NCBI GenBank assembly: GCA_910576335.1 | Contig: CAJTIU010000024.1 | Location: 1-64,000 of the forward strand | DNA from: Lachnospiraceae bacterium | GTDB taxonomy: Bacteria > Bacillota > Clostridia > Lachnospirales > Lachnospiraceae | Reading direction: 5' to 3' | DNA length: 64,000 nucleotides | In this document: in pieces, positions 7,298-17,133 of the stretch | How the letters are laid out: each line of letters starts with the position of its first letter | Numbering within the stretch: the first letter of the stretch is position 1 | The notes under the pieces: generated by a model | Databases searched by the model: none | What the model saw: only the letters and a program-made list of their open reading frames with translations | What the model was told of the DNA's origin: nothing | Made by a program: the position numbers and the translations under genes

Positions 7298-9211
7298 TTA
7301 CTCAACCGGCTTTTTCAATACTCCCAAAAGTACTGTGGAGATAGCGGTTCCTGCTGACAGCGCAACTAGATACAGCAGTGCGTTTCCTACTACCGGTACT
7401 ACGAAGATGCCGCCGTGGGGAGCCATAAGTGTACATCCGAACGCCATGGATAAGGCGCCTGCCACACCTGAACCAATAATACAGGAAGGAAGCACATGGA
7501 GCGGATCTGCTGCCGCATACGGAATTGCCCCCTCTGTAATAAATGCAAGACCCATAATAAAGTTAGTCGGACCGGAATCTCTCTCTTCCTTCGTAAATTT
7601 ATTCTTAAATAGCAGTGTAGCAAGTGCGATTGCACAAGGAGGCGTCATACCGCCGATCATAACTGCTGCCATAATGTCATAATTTCCTGCAGCGATTGCC
7701 CCTGCTCCAAATACGTATGCCGCCTTATTAAACGGGCCGCCCATGTCAATAGCCATCATACCGCCCAGGATTAGGCCAAGTAAAAGCCTGCTGGAACCGC
7801 CCATACTTGCAAGACCGTTATTCAGTGCTGTGTTAATTGCACCCATCACCGGCTCTACGATAAAGGTCATCAGAATTCCCATAAGCAGAATACCCATTAC
7901 AGGGTAAATGAGCACTGGTGCAATCTTCTCGATTGCCTGGGGCAGCTTGTCGCAGACCTTACGGAGGCCTATAATCAGATACCCCGCCGCGAAGCCCGCT
8001 GCCAGAGCTCCCAGGAAGCCGGAACTTCCGCCTGCTGCCATCATACCGCCTACGAAGCCGACCGCAAGAGCCGGTCTGTCTCCAATGGCCATTGCAATAA
8101 ATCCTGCAAGAACCGGAAGCATGAATCCGAATGCCGTGTCACCAATATTTTTAAAGAGGGCTGCCACTGGCGTAATCGTACCAAAGTTTCCTCTCTCTGC
8201 CGCAGACAATGCATTGATATCTACGAGAAGACCGTCGATCAGGAAGGCAATTGCAATTAGGATTCCGCCTCCTACAACAAAGGGAAGCATGTGGGAAACG
8301 CCGTTCATAAGCTGTGTGTAGATCTGATGCCCTATGCCTCCGCCTGCTTTTGCACTTGCAGCAGGCCTTGCGGATGCGTTGCCGCTATGGTAAACCGGGG
8401 CATTTCCTGACATGGCAAGCTCAATCAGCTCATCTGCCTTATTAATTCCGTCAGACACCTGCCGCTCAATCAGCCTCTTCCCGTCAAACCGACCCATGGG
8501 AACCTGGGTATCGGCTGCTATGATAATGCAGTCAGCCTCTTCGATCTCCTTGTTCGTGAGGACATTCTTCGCACCGCCTGATCCTCTCGTCTCAACCTTA
8601 ACAAAGCACCCTTTTGTCTTTGCCGCTTTCTCAATTCCTTCAGCCGCCATATACGTGTGCGCGATACCAGTCGGACATCCAGTTACTGCAAGAATCTTCA
8701 CCTGATTCTCTGATGCTTCTCCTACGTCCGAAAGTCTCTCATCTACGCTCTTTTTCTCCTCATCTGCTTTGTCAATGATCTCCAGGAATTTCTCCGGTGA
8801 TTCCGCATTTCTAAGGCTCGCGGTAAAATTTTCATCCATGAGCATCATGGACAGCTTACTCAGCACATCCAGATGCACATTATCCTTCGTGTTCGGCGCT
8901 GCGATCAGAAAGAGCAGAGTCGCAGGTTCATCATCAAGGGACTCAAAATCCACTCCGTCTCTCACAACCATGGCTGCAAGCCCCGGTCTGTCAACCGCGT
9001 CCCCCTTCCCGTGAGGTATCGCAATACCTTCGCCGATTCCTGTGGTGCTTTCCTCTTCCCTGGCATACACCAGTTTCCGGTAGCCTTCCGTATCATTGAT
9101 CTTCCCGCTCCTGACCATAAGCTCTACGATCATATCCAAAGCCTCTTTCTTCGACTTCGGCACCGCGTCAAGAGATATACTCCTTACATCCAGTAAATCT
9201 GTAATCCTCAT
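7298..9211 (-). CDS. fruA: Fructose-specific PTS enzyme IIABC
   Basis: The 637 residues combine EIIA (1-150, phospho-histidine His67 in IAIPHGKG), EIIB (about 170-265, phospho-cysteine Cys179 in VTGCPTGIAHTYMAAEGIE) and the membrane EIIC (about 295-630; GVSHMLPFVVGGGILIA, MPPHGGIF-like region MAPHGGIFVVP). It imports fructose and phosphorylates it to fructose-1-phosphate. The start lies 12 bases after the fruK stop, with AAGGAGGATGAAC as binding site. A-B-C order in one polypeptide is common in Firmicutes. Confidence 0.95.
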   Translation of the reverse strand: MRITDLLDVRSISLDAVPKSKKEALDMIVELMVRSGKINDTEGYRKLVYAREEESTTGIGEGIAIPHGKGDAVDRPGLAAMVVRDGVDFESLDDEPATLLFLIAAPNTKDNVHLDVLSKLSMMLMDENFTASLRNAESPEKFLEIIDKADEEKKSVDERLSDVGEASENQVKILAVTGCPTGIAHTYMAAEGIEKAAKTKGCFVKVETRGSGGAKNVLTNKEIEEADCIIIAADTQVPMGRFDGKRLIERQVSDGINKADELIELAMSGNAPVYHSGNASARPAASAKAGGGIGHQIYTQLMNGVSHMLPFVVGGGILIAIAFLIDGLLVDINALSAAERGNFGTITPVAALFKNIGDTAFGFMLPVLAGFIAMAIGDRPALAVGFVGGMMAAGGSSGFLGALAAGFAAGYLIIGLRKVCDKLPQAIEKIAPVLIYPVMGILLMGILMTFIVEPVMGAINTALNNGLASMGGSSRLLLGLILGGMMAIDMGGPFNKAAYVFGAGAIAAGNYDIMAAVMIGGMTPPCAIALATLLFKNKFTKEERDSGPTNFIMGLAFITEGAIPYAAADPLHVLPSCIIGSGVAGALSMAFGCTLMAPHGGIFVVPVVGNALLYLVALSAGTAISTVLLGVLKKPVE

Positions 9212-9223
9212 TGTTCATCCTCC

Positions 9224-10135
9224 TTATCTGCCTGTCACCTGCTTATATACTGCCTCTATCTCCGGTTTTGTTGCCAGATATTCAGAAAATGCACTGGCAC
9301 TTCCCGCCGCAATTCCCATATGGAATGCATGCTCATAATCCTCTTTCTCCATCCATCCTGCAATGAATCCGGCAACCATAGAATCTCCTGCTCCCACACC
9401 ATTCACAAGCTTTCCATCAGGCACCGGCGCTTCAAATATACTGCCGTCTGCTGCCACAAGCACTGCACCTTCCCCTGCCATGGAAACCAGGACATTCTGT
9501 GCTCCCTTTTCCTGAAGCCTGCCTGCATACGGCACAACCTCTTCCCTTGTCTTAAGCTCTACTCCGAAGATCTCTCCTAGCTCATGATTATTGGGCTTAA
9601 TCAGAAACGGGTGATAGGGAAGCACATTCAACAGCAGGTCCTTCGTCGCATCTACCACGATCTGTACGCCTTTTCCCTGAAGACTCTCCATAATCTTCTG
9701 ATACGCATCATCCGGCATGGATGCCGGAATACTTCCGGACAGGAACAATACGTCCCCCTCCCCAAGTCTGCCTAGCTGCTCCATCAGCATCCACTGCTTC
9801 TCCTCACTGATCTCTGGCCCCTGGCCATTAATCTCCGTCCCATCAATGGACTTAAGCTTCAAATTAATTCTCGTAAGCCCTTCCTCGATTTTTATAAATC
9901 CATTCTTTACACCCATGTCTTCCAGTCTTCTGATTACCTCATCCCCGGTAAATCCTGCGACAAATCCAAGCGCCGTACTGGGGATACCGAGATTCATCAG
10001 TACAATAGATACGTTAATCCCTTTTCCTCCGGGAAGCAGAAGCTCTGAACAGGTACGGTTCGTAAGCCCCAGCTTAAAATCCTTCACAGACACAATATAG
10101 TCCAGGGATGGGTTGAAAGTTACTGTATATATCAT
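9224..10135 (-). CDS. fruK: 1-phosphofructokinase (PfkB family)
   Basis: The 303-residue PfkB-family kinase starts MIYTVTFNPSLDYIV, typical of 1-phosphofructokinase and tagatose-6-phosphate kinase. It shows signature 1 (LPGGKGINVS, about residues 36-45) and the catalytic GVGAGDSMVAGF near residue 246, where the aspartate is the base. It converts fructose-1-phosphate to fructose-1,6-bisphosphate. As first gene of the fru operon it is preceded by a good promoter at 10192-10220. Tagatose-6-phosphate kinase activity is less likely given fruA next door. Confidence 0.93.
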   Translation of the reverse strand: MIYTVTFNPSLDYIVSVKDFKLGLTNRTCSELLLPGGKGINVSIVLMNLGIPSTALGFVAGFTGDEVIRRLEDMGVKNGFIKIEEGLTRINLKLKSIDGTEINGQGPEISEEKQWMLMEQLGRLGEGDVLFLSGSIPASMPDDAYQKIMESLQGKGVQIVVDATKDLLLNVLPYHPFLIKPNNHELGEIFGVELKTREEVVPYAGRLQEKGAQNVLVSMAGEGAVLVAADGSIFEAPVPDGKLVNGVGAGDSMVAGFIAGWMEKEDYEHAFHMGIAAGSASAFSEYLATKPEIEAVYKQVTGR

Positions 10136-10191
10136 CCTGTCTCCTCCTTTTCTATCTCTTACTCTTTGCTCAAGTTTGATTTTGTAAGCTT

Positions 10192-10220
10192 ATTATAACG
10201 TCATATTCAATCAAAATCAA
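10192..10220 (-). promoter_or_regulatory. Promoter of the fructose operon
   Basis: On the minus strand TTGATT (10215-10220) and TATAAT (10192-10197) are spaced by exactly 17 bases. The -35 hexamer lies in a run of near-repeats, TTGATTGATTTTGATTGAA, with a TTGATT unit repeated. This is a likely operator for the DeoR-type repressor encoded at the operon's end. Confidence 0.75.
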
Positions 10221-10308
10221 TCAATTTATTTCACAAAATATCATAATTGTTTTTGTAACATTTGCACAATTTTGACTGTTTATGATATAGTTTGCTTATT
10301 TCGAATTT

Positions 10309-10340
10309 GGGACGGGGCATTTTTAAAAATGCCCCGTCCC
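10309..10340. repeat. REP-like palindrome, copy 4
   Basis: Perfect 32-base core (GGGACGGGGCATTTTT plus reverse complement). It marks the 5' breakpoint of the ATPase pseudogene that follows: the gene's homology begins immediately to its right. Confidence 0.93.
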
Positions 10341-11339
10341 CACTTCCTTTTGCGAAACATCCTTGCCGGCGTATATGACATAAAAAACGTCAAGTATAAA
10401 ATCAAGCCGGATGCCCAGCATAAAGCAAACAGCCCCTGGAACATTACAGCGAATTTTTTGATTGATATAAGCTTTTCTGCGAAGGATATCTCCGGCATGC
10501 TTGGGGAATATGAGCAGAACCACAGAACCGGAATGGATATCCCGGCGATGGCTGAAATGATCTATGATTATACCTCAGGCTATCCTTATTTGGTTTCGCG
10601 TATCTGTAAGTTAATGGATGAGCGTGTCACGGGAAGCACCGCCTTCCCTGGAAACGCAGATGCCTGGACAAAGGCAGGAGTCACAGATGCCGTAAAAATA
10701 CTGCTGACTGAAAAAAATACTTTATTCGAAACAATTGCAGGAAAATTAGAGATTTATCCCAGGCTGCACGATCTGGTATATAAACTGCTGTTTACTGGGA
10801 ATGTCATTTCATCAGCCCTATGAATCAGGCAATCGAAATAGCTGAAATGTTTGGTTTTATCAAAAATTTATCTAGAAATGTCGTTATCTCAAACCGGATT
10901 TTCGAAACTGTCTTTTATAATCTGTTCCTTTCAGAAGAAGCTTTGTCAAGCAAGATTTACAAAGCTTCATTTTAAGGAAATACAAAACGGACATTTAAAC
11001 ATGGAAGTAGTGTTAGAAAGATTGGTCATCCATTTCAATGATCTGTACGGCGATTCGAAAAAGTCGTTCCTGGAAGAAGCAGGGCGCAGATATTTTCTGC
11101 TTTATCTAAAACCAATTATTAACGGAACTGGCAATTACTATATCGAAGCACAAACCCGGAACATGGAGCACACTGACGTAATCATAGATTATAATGGCGA
11201 GCAATTTATAGTGAAGCTCAAGCTTTGGCGCGGGGATGCTTATAATGAAAGAGGTGAAGAGCAGCTTTCAGGCTATCTCCACCACTATCATCTGAAGAAA
11301 GGATATATGAGCTTGCAATTGGGGACGGGGTATTTTTAA
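10341..11339 (+). pseudogene. AAA-like ATPase / PD-(D/E)XK protein, truncated and frameshifted
   Basis: This is the remains of a Lachnospiraceae-type AAA-like ATPase with a C-terminal nuclease-fold domain (DUF1703). The Walker A half is missing, so homology begins at LAGVYDIKNVKYKIKP. The frame breaks at about 10,805-10,825; downstream the family sequence continues in another frame (NQAIEIAEMFGFIKN, then NVVISNRIFETVFYNLF) to a stop at 10,974. A third segment (10,999-11,339) encodes EVVLERLVIHFNDLYGD and TDVIIDYNGEQFIVKLKLW. There the usual nuclease glutamate (VELK) has become lysine. The end is overwritten by REP copy 5 (LGTGYF-stop). It is clearly non-functional. Confidence 0.85.
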
Positions 11340-11356
11340 AAATACCCCGTCCCCAA
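11319..11356. repeat. REP-like palindrome, copy 5 (TA variant)
   Basis: A perfect 38-base palindrome with GGGGTATTTTT in place of GGGGCATTTTT. The matching base in the other arm has also changed, so the pairing is kept. It closes the ATPase pseudogene and precedes the glgP stop by about ten bases. Confidence 0.95.
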
Positions 11357-11366
11357 CTTTCAACTT

Positions 11367-13832
11367 TTATGCTTCAACCTCTACATGGTCAAGTTTCCAG
11401 ATATCGTCAATATACTCCCGGATTGTTCTGTCGGAAGAGAATTTTCCACAGCATGCCGTATTCAGAAGCGCCTTCTTTGCCCAGCCTTCCTGGTCTCTGT
11501 AGGCTTCTTCTACCTTCTTCTGTGCCTCGGCATATGCGCGGAAATCTTTCAGTATGAAATACATGTCCGCGCGGTTTCCGCCTTTGGTGTAAAGAAGAGA
11601 GTTATAAAGGTCACGGTACATCTCTCTGTCACCATGAGAATAGGTTCCGTCTACCAGCTGGTCAACTACCTTGCGGACATCCGGATCACTGTTATAGATT
11701 TCTGCCGGATTATATCCTCCGTTCTGTTCGTAATTGATAACTTCGTCTGAGCTCAGACCAAAGATAAATGCATTCTCCTCGCCGACTTCCTCTACAATCT
11801 CTACATTAGCGCCGTCCATGGTTCCGATTGTCGGAGCGCCGTTTAACATGAACTTCATGTTACCAGTACCAGACGCCTCCTTGGATGCAGTAGAAATCTG
11901 CTCGCTGACATCAGCAGCCGCGAAAATCATCTCTGCATTGGATACGCGGTAGTCCTCAATAAATACAACCTTAAGCTTTCCGTTGATGCTCTGATCATTA
12001 TTTACTATGTCTGCAACGGAGTTTATCAGCTTAATGATCTGCTTTGCACGGATATAGCCTGCTGACGCCTTTGCGCCGAAGATAAAGGTTCTCGGGAAGA
12101 ATTTCATCTCCGGATGCGCTTTGATCTCGTTATACAGGTACATAACATGCAGAATATTAAGAAGCTGTCTCTTATACTCGTGAAGCCTCTTTACCTGTAC
12201 ATCAAAGATAGACCGCGGGTCAACATCTACATCGTTATGTTTTTTAATATATGCTGCCAGACGTTCCTTATTCTTGAACTTGATCTGACGGAATTCTTCA
12301 AGGGCCTTCGGATCATCTGCAAATGGTTTTAATTTCTCCATCAGGGAAAGGTCTGTAATCCAGCCCTTTGTTCCGATCTTTTCTGTTACCCAGTCTGCCA
12401 GGAGATAATTTCCATGCATGAGGAAACGTCTCTGTGTGATTCCGTTGGTCTTGTTGTTGAATTTTTCCGGCATCATCTGATAGAAATCCTTTAATTCCTG
12501 ATGCTTTAAGATCTCTGTATGAAGTCTTGCAACACCATTTACAGAATAACCGGATACAATTGCCAGATGTGCCATTCTTACCTGTCCGTCTCTTAAGATG
12601 GACATTCTGCGGATCTTACCCTCATCTCCAGGATACTGTGCCTTAATCTTAAGCATAAACCGGCGGTCAATCTCCTGGATAATCTGATATACTCTCGGAA
12701 GCAGCTTTGAAAACAGATCAATGGGCCACTTCTCAAGCGCCTCCGCCATAATCGTATGATTCGTGTATGCGCAGGTCTTCGTAGTGATCTCCCATGCTTC
12801 ATTCCAGCCAAGTCCTTCCTCATCAAGAAGAATTCTCATAAGCTCTGCAACTGCAACCGTCGGATGCGTGTCATTCATCTGAACTGTCATCTTTTCATGA
12901 AGCTTCGTAATATCGTCATGTTTTCTCTTATATCTTGCAACTGCTGCCTGCAGGCTTGCAGATACGAAGAAATACTGCTGTTTTAATCTAAGTTCCTTTC
13001 CTGCATAATGATTGTCATTCGGATAGAGAACCTCTACAATATTCTTTGCCAGGTTCTGCTGCTCCACTGCTTTGTGATAGTCTCCTCTGTCAAAGGAATC
13101 AAGCTGAAAATCTACAATCGGCTCTGCGTCCCAAATACGCAGTGTATTTACCACATGGTTATTATAACCTACAACCGGATAGTCGTAAGGAACTGCCAGT
13201 ACGGACTCATAATTTTCCTGTACAAAGCGCATCGCGCCTGTTACATCATCATACTCTACCCGGATATTTCCTCCAAAGCGAATCTCTTTTGCATACTCTG
13301 GCCTTTTAAGTTCGAAGGGGTTGCCGTCCTTTAACCAGTTGTCCGGCTTCTCAACCTGATATCCATCCTCGATTTGCTGCTTAAACATACCATAACGGTA
13401 ACGGATTCCGCACCCATAAGCCGCATATCCAAGTGTTGCAAGAGAATCCAGGAAGCATGCCGCAAGACGCCCGAGGCCTCCATTTCCAAGCGCGGGATCC
13501 GGCTCCTGATCCTCGATTGCATTAAGGTCAATCCCCATCTCGTCAAGCGCCTCTTTTACCTCTGTGTAAGCGGTCATGTTAATCAGGTTATTTCCGAGCG
13601 CCCTTCCCATCAGGAACTCCATGGACATATAGTAGACCATCTTCGGATCTTCTTCCTCATATACCTTCTGAGATGCAAGCCAGTCATCAATAATAACATC
13701 CTTTACTGCATAAGACACCGCCTGAAACAGCTGCTGGGGATTCGCCTCGTCAACAGTCTTTCTAAAAAGGTTCTTTACATTTGATTCTACCTCTTTTTTA
13801 AATTGTTTCTTCTCAAATCTGGGATTATACAT
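11367..13832 (-). CDS. glgP: Glycogen / maltodextrin phosphorylase
   Basis: The 821 residues are full length for family GT35. The enzyme releases glucose-1-phosphate from glycogen using pyridoxal phosphate; the PLP lysine lies in KEASGTGNMKFMLNGAPTIGT. DPALGNGGLGRLAACFLDS and MNDTHPTVAVAELMR are further family blocks. The start has AAGGAGGAAAGATAT upstream, and the gene begins 29 bases after the ileS stop on the same strand. No promoter is obvious between them, so it may be partly co-transcribed with ileS. Confidence 0.96.
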   Translation of the reverse strand: MYNPRFEKKQFKKEVESNVKNLFRKTVDEANPQQLFQAVSYAVKDVIIDDWLASQKVYEEEDPKMVYYMSMEFLMGRALGNNLINMTAYTEVKEALDEMGIDLNAIEDQEPDPALGNGGLGRLAACFLDSLATLGYAAYGCGIRYRYGMFKQQIEDGYQVEKPDNWLKDGNPFELKRPEYAKEIRFGGNIRVEYDDVTGAMRFVQENYESVLAVPYDYPVVGYNNHVVNTLRIWDAEPIVDFQLDSFDRGDYHKAVEQQNLAKNIVEVLYPNDNHYAGKELRLKQQYFFVSASLQAAVARYKRKHDDITKLHEKMTVQMNDTHPTVAVAELMRILLDEEGLGWNEAWEITTKTCAYTNHTIMAEALEKWPIDLFSKLLPRVYQIIQEIDRRFMLKIKAQYPGDEGKIRRMSILRDGQVRMAHLAIVSGYSVNGVARLHTEILKHQELKDFYQMMPEKFNNKTNGITQRRFLMHGNYLLADWVTEKIGTKGWITDLSLMEKLKPFADDPKALEEFRQIKFKNKERLAAYIKKHNDVDVDPRSIFDVQVKRLHEYKRQLLNILHVMYLYNEIKAHPEMKFFPRTFIFGAKASAGYIRAKQIIKLINSVADIVNNDQSINGKLKVVFIEDYRVSNAEMIFAAADVSEQISTASKEASGTGNMKFMLNGAPTIGTMDGANVEIVEEVGEENAFIFGLSSDEVINYEQNGGYNPAEIYNSDPDVRKVVDQLVDGTYSHGDREMYRDLYNSLLYTKGGNRADMYFILKDFRAYAEAQKKVEEAYRDQEGWAKKALLNTACCGKFSSDRTIREYIDDIWKLDHVEVEA

Positions 13833-13861
13833 ATATCTTTCCTCCTTTGCCAGTGGCTTTT

Positions 13862-16800
13862 TTATTTCTTTTCTACGCCGAGCGTTACATTTTCACCATT
13901 AATCTTCCATTCCCTGACGTAACCCTTTGCCGTCTCCTTTGCGACACGCAGAGCCAGCGTCTCTGCTCCTATTGTATCTGCATTCTCCGCAAAGATTTTC
14001 TCGGCTTTCTCCGTGCCCTCGTATGTGATTTCAATCTTATCCATAACCTCAAATCCTGCTTCCTTGCGCATGGTCTGTACCTTGCTGATAATCTCCCTGA
14101 CAAATCCTTCTGTCAGAAGCTCTTCTGTCAGATTCGTATCAAGTACCACCGTAATGCCGTTATCATTTTCAGAAACATATCCTTCTGTCTGCGCGGATTC
14201 AATTAACAGGTCATCGCGTGTGAGGACAATCTCCTGGTCATTTACAGCCAGTCTGAGAGCATCTGAGGCATTCAATTCATCCATAGCCGCATTTCCATCA
14301 ATGGAGCTAAGAGCCTGTTTAATGCCACCTAACATTTTACCATATTTTGGCCCGACTGTCTTTAGCTGAGGCTTAAAAGAATAGGAAGTAAATTCCCGTA
14401 CTTCTTGTGTAAATGTTACAGTTTTCACATTCAGCTCGTCCGTAATAATTGCCTGGTAGAATTCTGGAACTGTAAAATCTGCCTTCACATACATCTGCCC
14501 GATTGGCTGGCGATTCTTAATGTTCGCCGTATTTCTGCAGGCACGGCCCATAACCACGAGCTTTAATACCTTCTCCATGTTGGATTCCAAAGCTTTATCA
14601 ATCACTGAATCATCTGCATCCGGGAAGGTGCAAAGATGGATGCTCTCCAAAGCCTCCTTATCAATGCTCCTTACAAGATTCTGATAAATGTCCTCTGTCA
14701 TGAAAGGAATCATAGGAGCTGCAGCCTTTGATACCGTAACAAGCGCTGTATAAAGAGTCATATAAGCATTGATCTTATCCTGCTCCATGCCTTTTGCCCA
14801 GAAGCGCTCACGGCTCCTCCTTACATACCAGTTGCTCATGTCATCCACAAATTCCTGAAGGGCTCTCGCTGCTTCCGGGATCCGATAGCCTCCAAGGTTC
14901 TCATCCACCTCTTTTACAAGTGTATTCAGCTTGGACAAAAGCCATTTATCCATAACCGACAATTTCTCGTACTCCAGTGTATACTTCGTAGCGTCGAATC
15001 CGTCAATATTTGCATACAGCACGAAAAAAGCATAGGTGTTCCAAAGCGTGCCCATGAACTTGCGCTGTCCCTCTACAACCGCTTTTCCGTGGAAACGATT
15101 TGGGAGCCACGGTGCGCTGTTTACATAGAAATACCAGCGGATTGCATCTGCACCATATTTTTCAAGAGCCTCAAATGGATCCACCGCATTCCCCTTGGAC
15201 TTGCTCATCTTCTGACCATTCTCATCCTGGACGTGCCCCAGTACGATTACATTTTTATAAGGCGCCTTGTTAAAGATCAGTGTCGAGATAGCCAGCAGGG
15301 AATAAAACCAACCTCTTGTCTGATCCACTGCTTCTGAGATAAAGTCTGCCGGGAACTGTTTTTCAAAAAGTTCCTGATTCTCAAACGGATAGTGATGCTG
15401 CGCAAATGGCATGGCTCCTGAATCAAACCAGCAGTCAATCACCTCCGGCACGCGGTGCATTGGTTTTTTGCACTTCGGACAGCGGATCGTCACCTCGTCA
15501 ATATACGGACGGTGAAGCTCAATCTCATCCGGACAGTTGTCAGACATCTCCTTAAGCTCCTCAATACTTCCTACAGAGTGCTGGTGTCCGCACCCGCATT
15601 CCCAGATATTAAGGGGGGTTCCCCAGTAACGGTTACGGCTGATGCCCCAGTCCTGCACATTTTCCAGCCAGTCGCCAAACCGTCCCTTTCCAATGTTCTC
15701 TGGAATCCAGTTGATCGTATTATTATTCGCAATGAGGTCGCCCTTTACCTCCGTCATCTTAATAAACCAGGACTCGCGCGCATAGTAGATCAGCGGCGTG
15801 TCACACCTCCAGCAGTGGGGGTAGCTGTGCTCGAAATTCGGCGCCGAGAAGAGCTGTCCCCTCTTCTCCAGGTCTTTCAGCACCTCCGGATCCGCCTTCT
15901 TCACAAATAATCCGGCAAACGGAGTGGACTCTGCCATATTTCCCTTCTCATCTACAAGCTGCACGAAAGGCATATCATACTTCCGGCAGACCTTTGCATC
16001 GTCCTCACCGAATGCAGGAGCAATATGAACAACGCCTGTACCGTCTGTGAGCGTTACATAATCATCACAGACTACGTAAAATGCTTTCTTATTCTGTGTC
16101 TTAATCCCATCTGCCGCACACTGGTAAAGGGGCTCATATTCCTTAAACTCAAGCTCCTTACCCTTGTATGTCTCAAGCACCTCGTAAGCCTTTTCACCTT
16201 CCGCGGCCAGTGGACCCAGAACCGTATCAAGAAGTGCTTCTGCCATATAGTAAGTGTATCCGTCAATGCATTTCACCTTCGCATACACCTCATTTGCGTT
16301 CACACAAAGCCCCAGGTTGGACGGCAGCGTCCAGGGTGTGGTAGTCCATGCCAGAATATATGCGTCCTCATCCTTCGCCTTAAAGCGTACGATTGCAGAG
16401 CGCTCCTTCACATCCTTATATCCCTGGGCGACCTCCTGGGCGGAAAGAGGCGTTCCGCAGCGGGGGCAGTAAGGAACAATCTTGAATCCCTTGTAGAGAA
16501 GCCCCTTATCCCATATTTTCTTAAGAGCCCACCACTCAGATTCAATAAAATCGTTGTGGTACGTAACGTATGGATTATCCATATCCGCCCAAAAACCAAC
16601 AGTACTGGAGAAATCTTCCCACATCCCCTTGTACTTCCACACACTCTCCTTACATTTGTCAATAAACGGCTCCAGACCATACTCTTCGATCTGATCCTTC
16701 CCGTCAAGCCCCAGCGCCTTCTCCACCTCAAGCTCAACCGGCAGGCCGTGTGTGTCCCAGCCAGCCTTCCTCGGAACCTCATAACCCTTCATGGTGCGGT

Positions 16801-17011
16801 ATCTCGGAATCATATCCTTGATCACACGAGTCAGCACATGTCCGATATGCGGCTTGCCGTTCGCAGTCGGAGGTCCGTCGTAAAAAGTATACATCTCATC
16901 GCCGTCCCGCTCCTTCATGCTCTTCTCAAAAATCTGGTTCTCCTTCCAGAACCTCTCCGTTGCCTTCTCCCGGTCAACAAAATTCAGATCCGTTGAAACT
17001 TTCTTATACAT
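13862..17011 (-). CDS. ileS: Isoleucyl-tRNA synthetase
   Basis: A 1049-residue class I synthetase charging tRNA-Ile. The HIGH motif is in NGKPHIGHVLTRV and KMSKS in GQKMSKSKGNAVDP; the editing domain and a C-terminal tRNA-binding region are present. Its length and WDTHGLPVELEVEK/FIESEWWALK blocks resemble the longer, eukaryote-like IleS2 type, which is known to be less sensitive to mupirocin; that is a family inference. I start it at the ATG at 17,009-17,011 with GGAGGG six bases upstream. A longer frame would begin inside REP copy 6. A T-box controls it. Confidence 0.95.
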   Translation of the reverse strand: MYKKVSTDLNFVDREKATERFWKENQIFEKSMKERDGDEMYTFYDGPPTANGKPHIGHVLTRVIKDMIPRYRTMKGYEVPRKAGWDTHGLPVELEVEKALGLDGKDQIEEYGLEPFIDKCKESVWKYKGMWEDFSSTVGFWADMDNPYVTYHNDFIESEWWALKKIWDKGLLYKGFKIVPYCPRCGTPLSAQEVAQGYKDVKERSAIVRFKAKDEDAYILAWTTTPWTLPSNLGLCVNANEVYAKVKCIDGYTYYMAEALLDTVLGPLAAEGEKAYEVLETYKGKELEFKEYEPLYQCAADGIKTQNKKAFYVVCDDYVTLTDGTGVVHIAPAFGEDDAKVCRKYDMPFVQLVDEKGNMAESTPFAGLFVKKADPEVLKDLEKRGQLFSAPNFEHSYPHCWRCDTPLIYYARESWFIKMTEVKGDLIANNNTINWIPENIGKGRFGDWLENVQDWGISRNRYWGTPLNIWECGCGHQHSVGSIEELKEMSDNCPDEIELHRPYIDEVTIRCPKCKKPMHRVPEVIDCWFDSGAMPFAQHHYPFENQELFEKQFPADFISEAVDQTRGWFYSLLAISTLIFNKAPYKNVIVLGHVQDENGQKMSKSKGNAVDPFEALEKYGADAIRWYFYVNSAPWLPNRFHGKAVVEGQRKFMGTLWNTYAFFVLYANIDGFDATKYTLEYEKLSVMDKWLLSKLNTLVKEVDENLGGYRIPEAARALQEFVDDMSNWYVRRSRERFWAKGMEQDKINAYMTLYTALVTVSKAAAPMIPFMTEDIYQNLVRSIDKEALESIHLCTFPDADDSVIDKALESNMEKVLKLVVMGRACRNTANIKNRQPIGQMYVKADFTVPEFYQAIITDELNVKTVTFTQEVREFTSYSFKPQLKTVGPKYGKMLGGIKQALSSIDGNAAMDELNASDALRLAVNDQEIVLTRDDLLIESAQTEGYVSENDNGITVVLDTNLTEELLTEGFVREIISKVQTMRKEAGFEVMDKIEITYEGTEKAEKIFAENADTIGAETLALRVAKETAKGYVREWKINGENVTLGVEKK

Positions 17012-17028
17012 AAGCCCTCCTTTTTTGG

Positions 17029-17083
17029 GGGACGGGGTAAAATTAATTTTACCCCGTCCCAAATTGAAAATGACCTGTCCCTT
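17029..17083. repeat. REP-like palindrome, copy 6 (inverted, AT-core variant)
   Basis: Core GGGACGGGGTAAAATT plus reverse complement at 17,029-17,060. The centre differs from other copies but the palindrome is perfect. The half-site head lies to its right on the minus strand (GGGACAGGTCATTTTC), so this copy is oriented opposite to copies 2, 3 and 8. It is placed inside the ileS leader RNA, between the T-box terminator and the start codon. Confidence 0.9.
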
Positions 17084-17133
17084 TTTTAATAGTTCAGGTT
17101 TGCTCCTGGAAATTCAGTATGTTCCCGAAAAAC

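Noticed and set aside
16025..16996. A 323-codon plus-strand frame inside ileS
   Set aside because: It is antisense to the conserved N-terminal half of isoleucyl-tRNA synthetase and has no binding site or recognisable motif.
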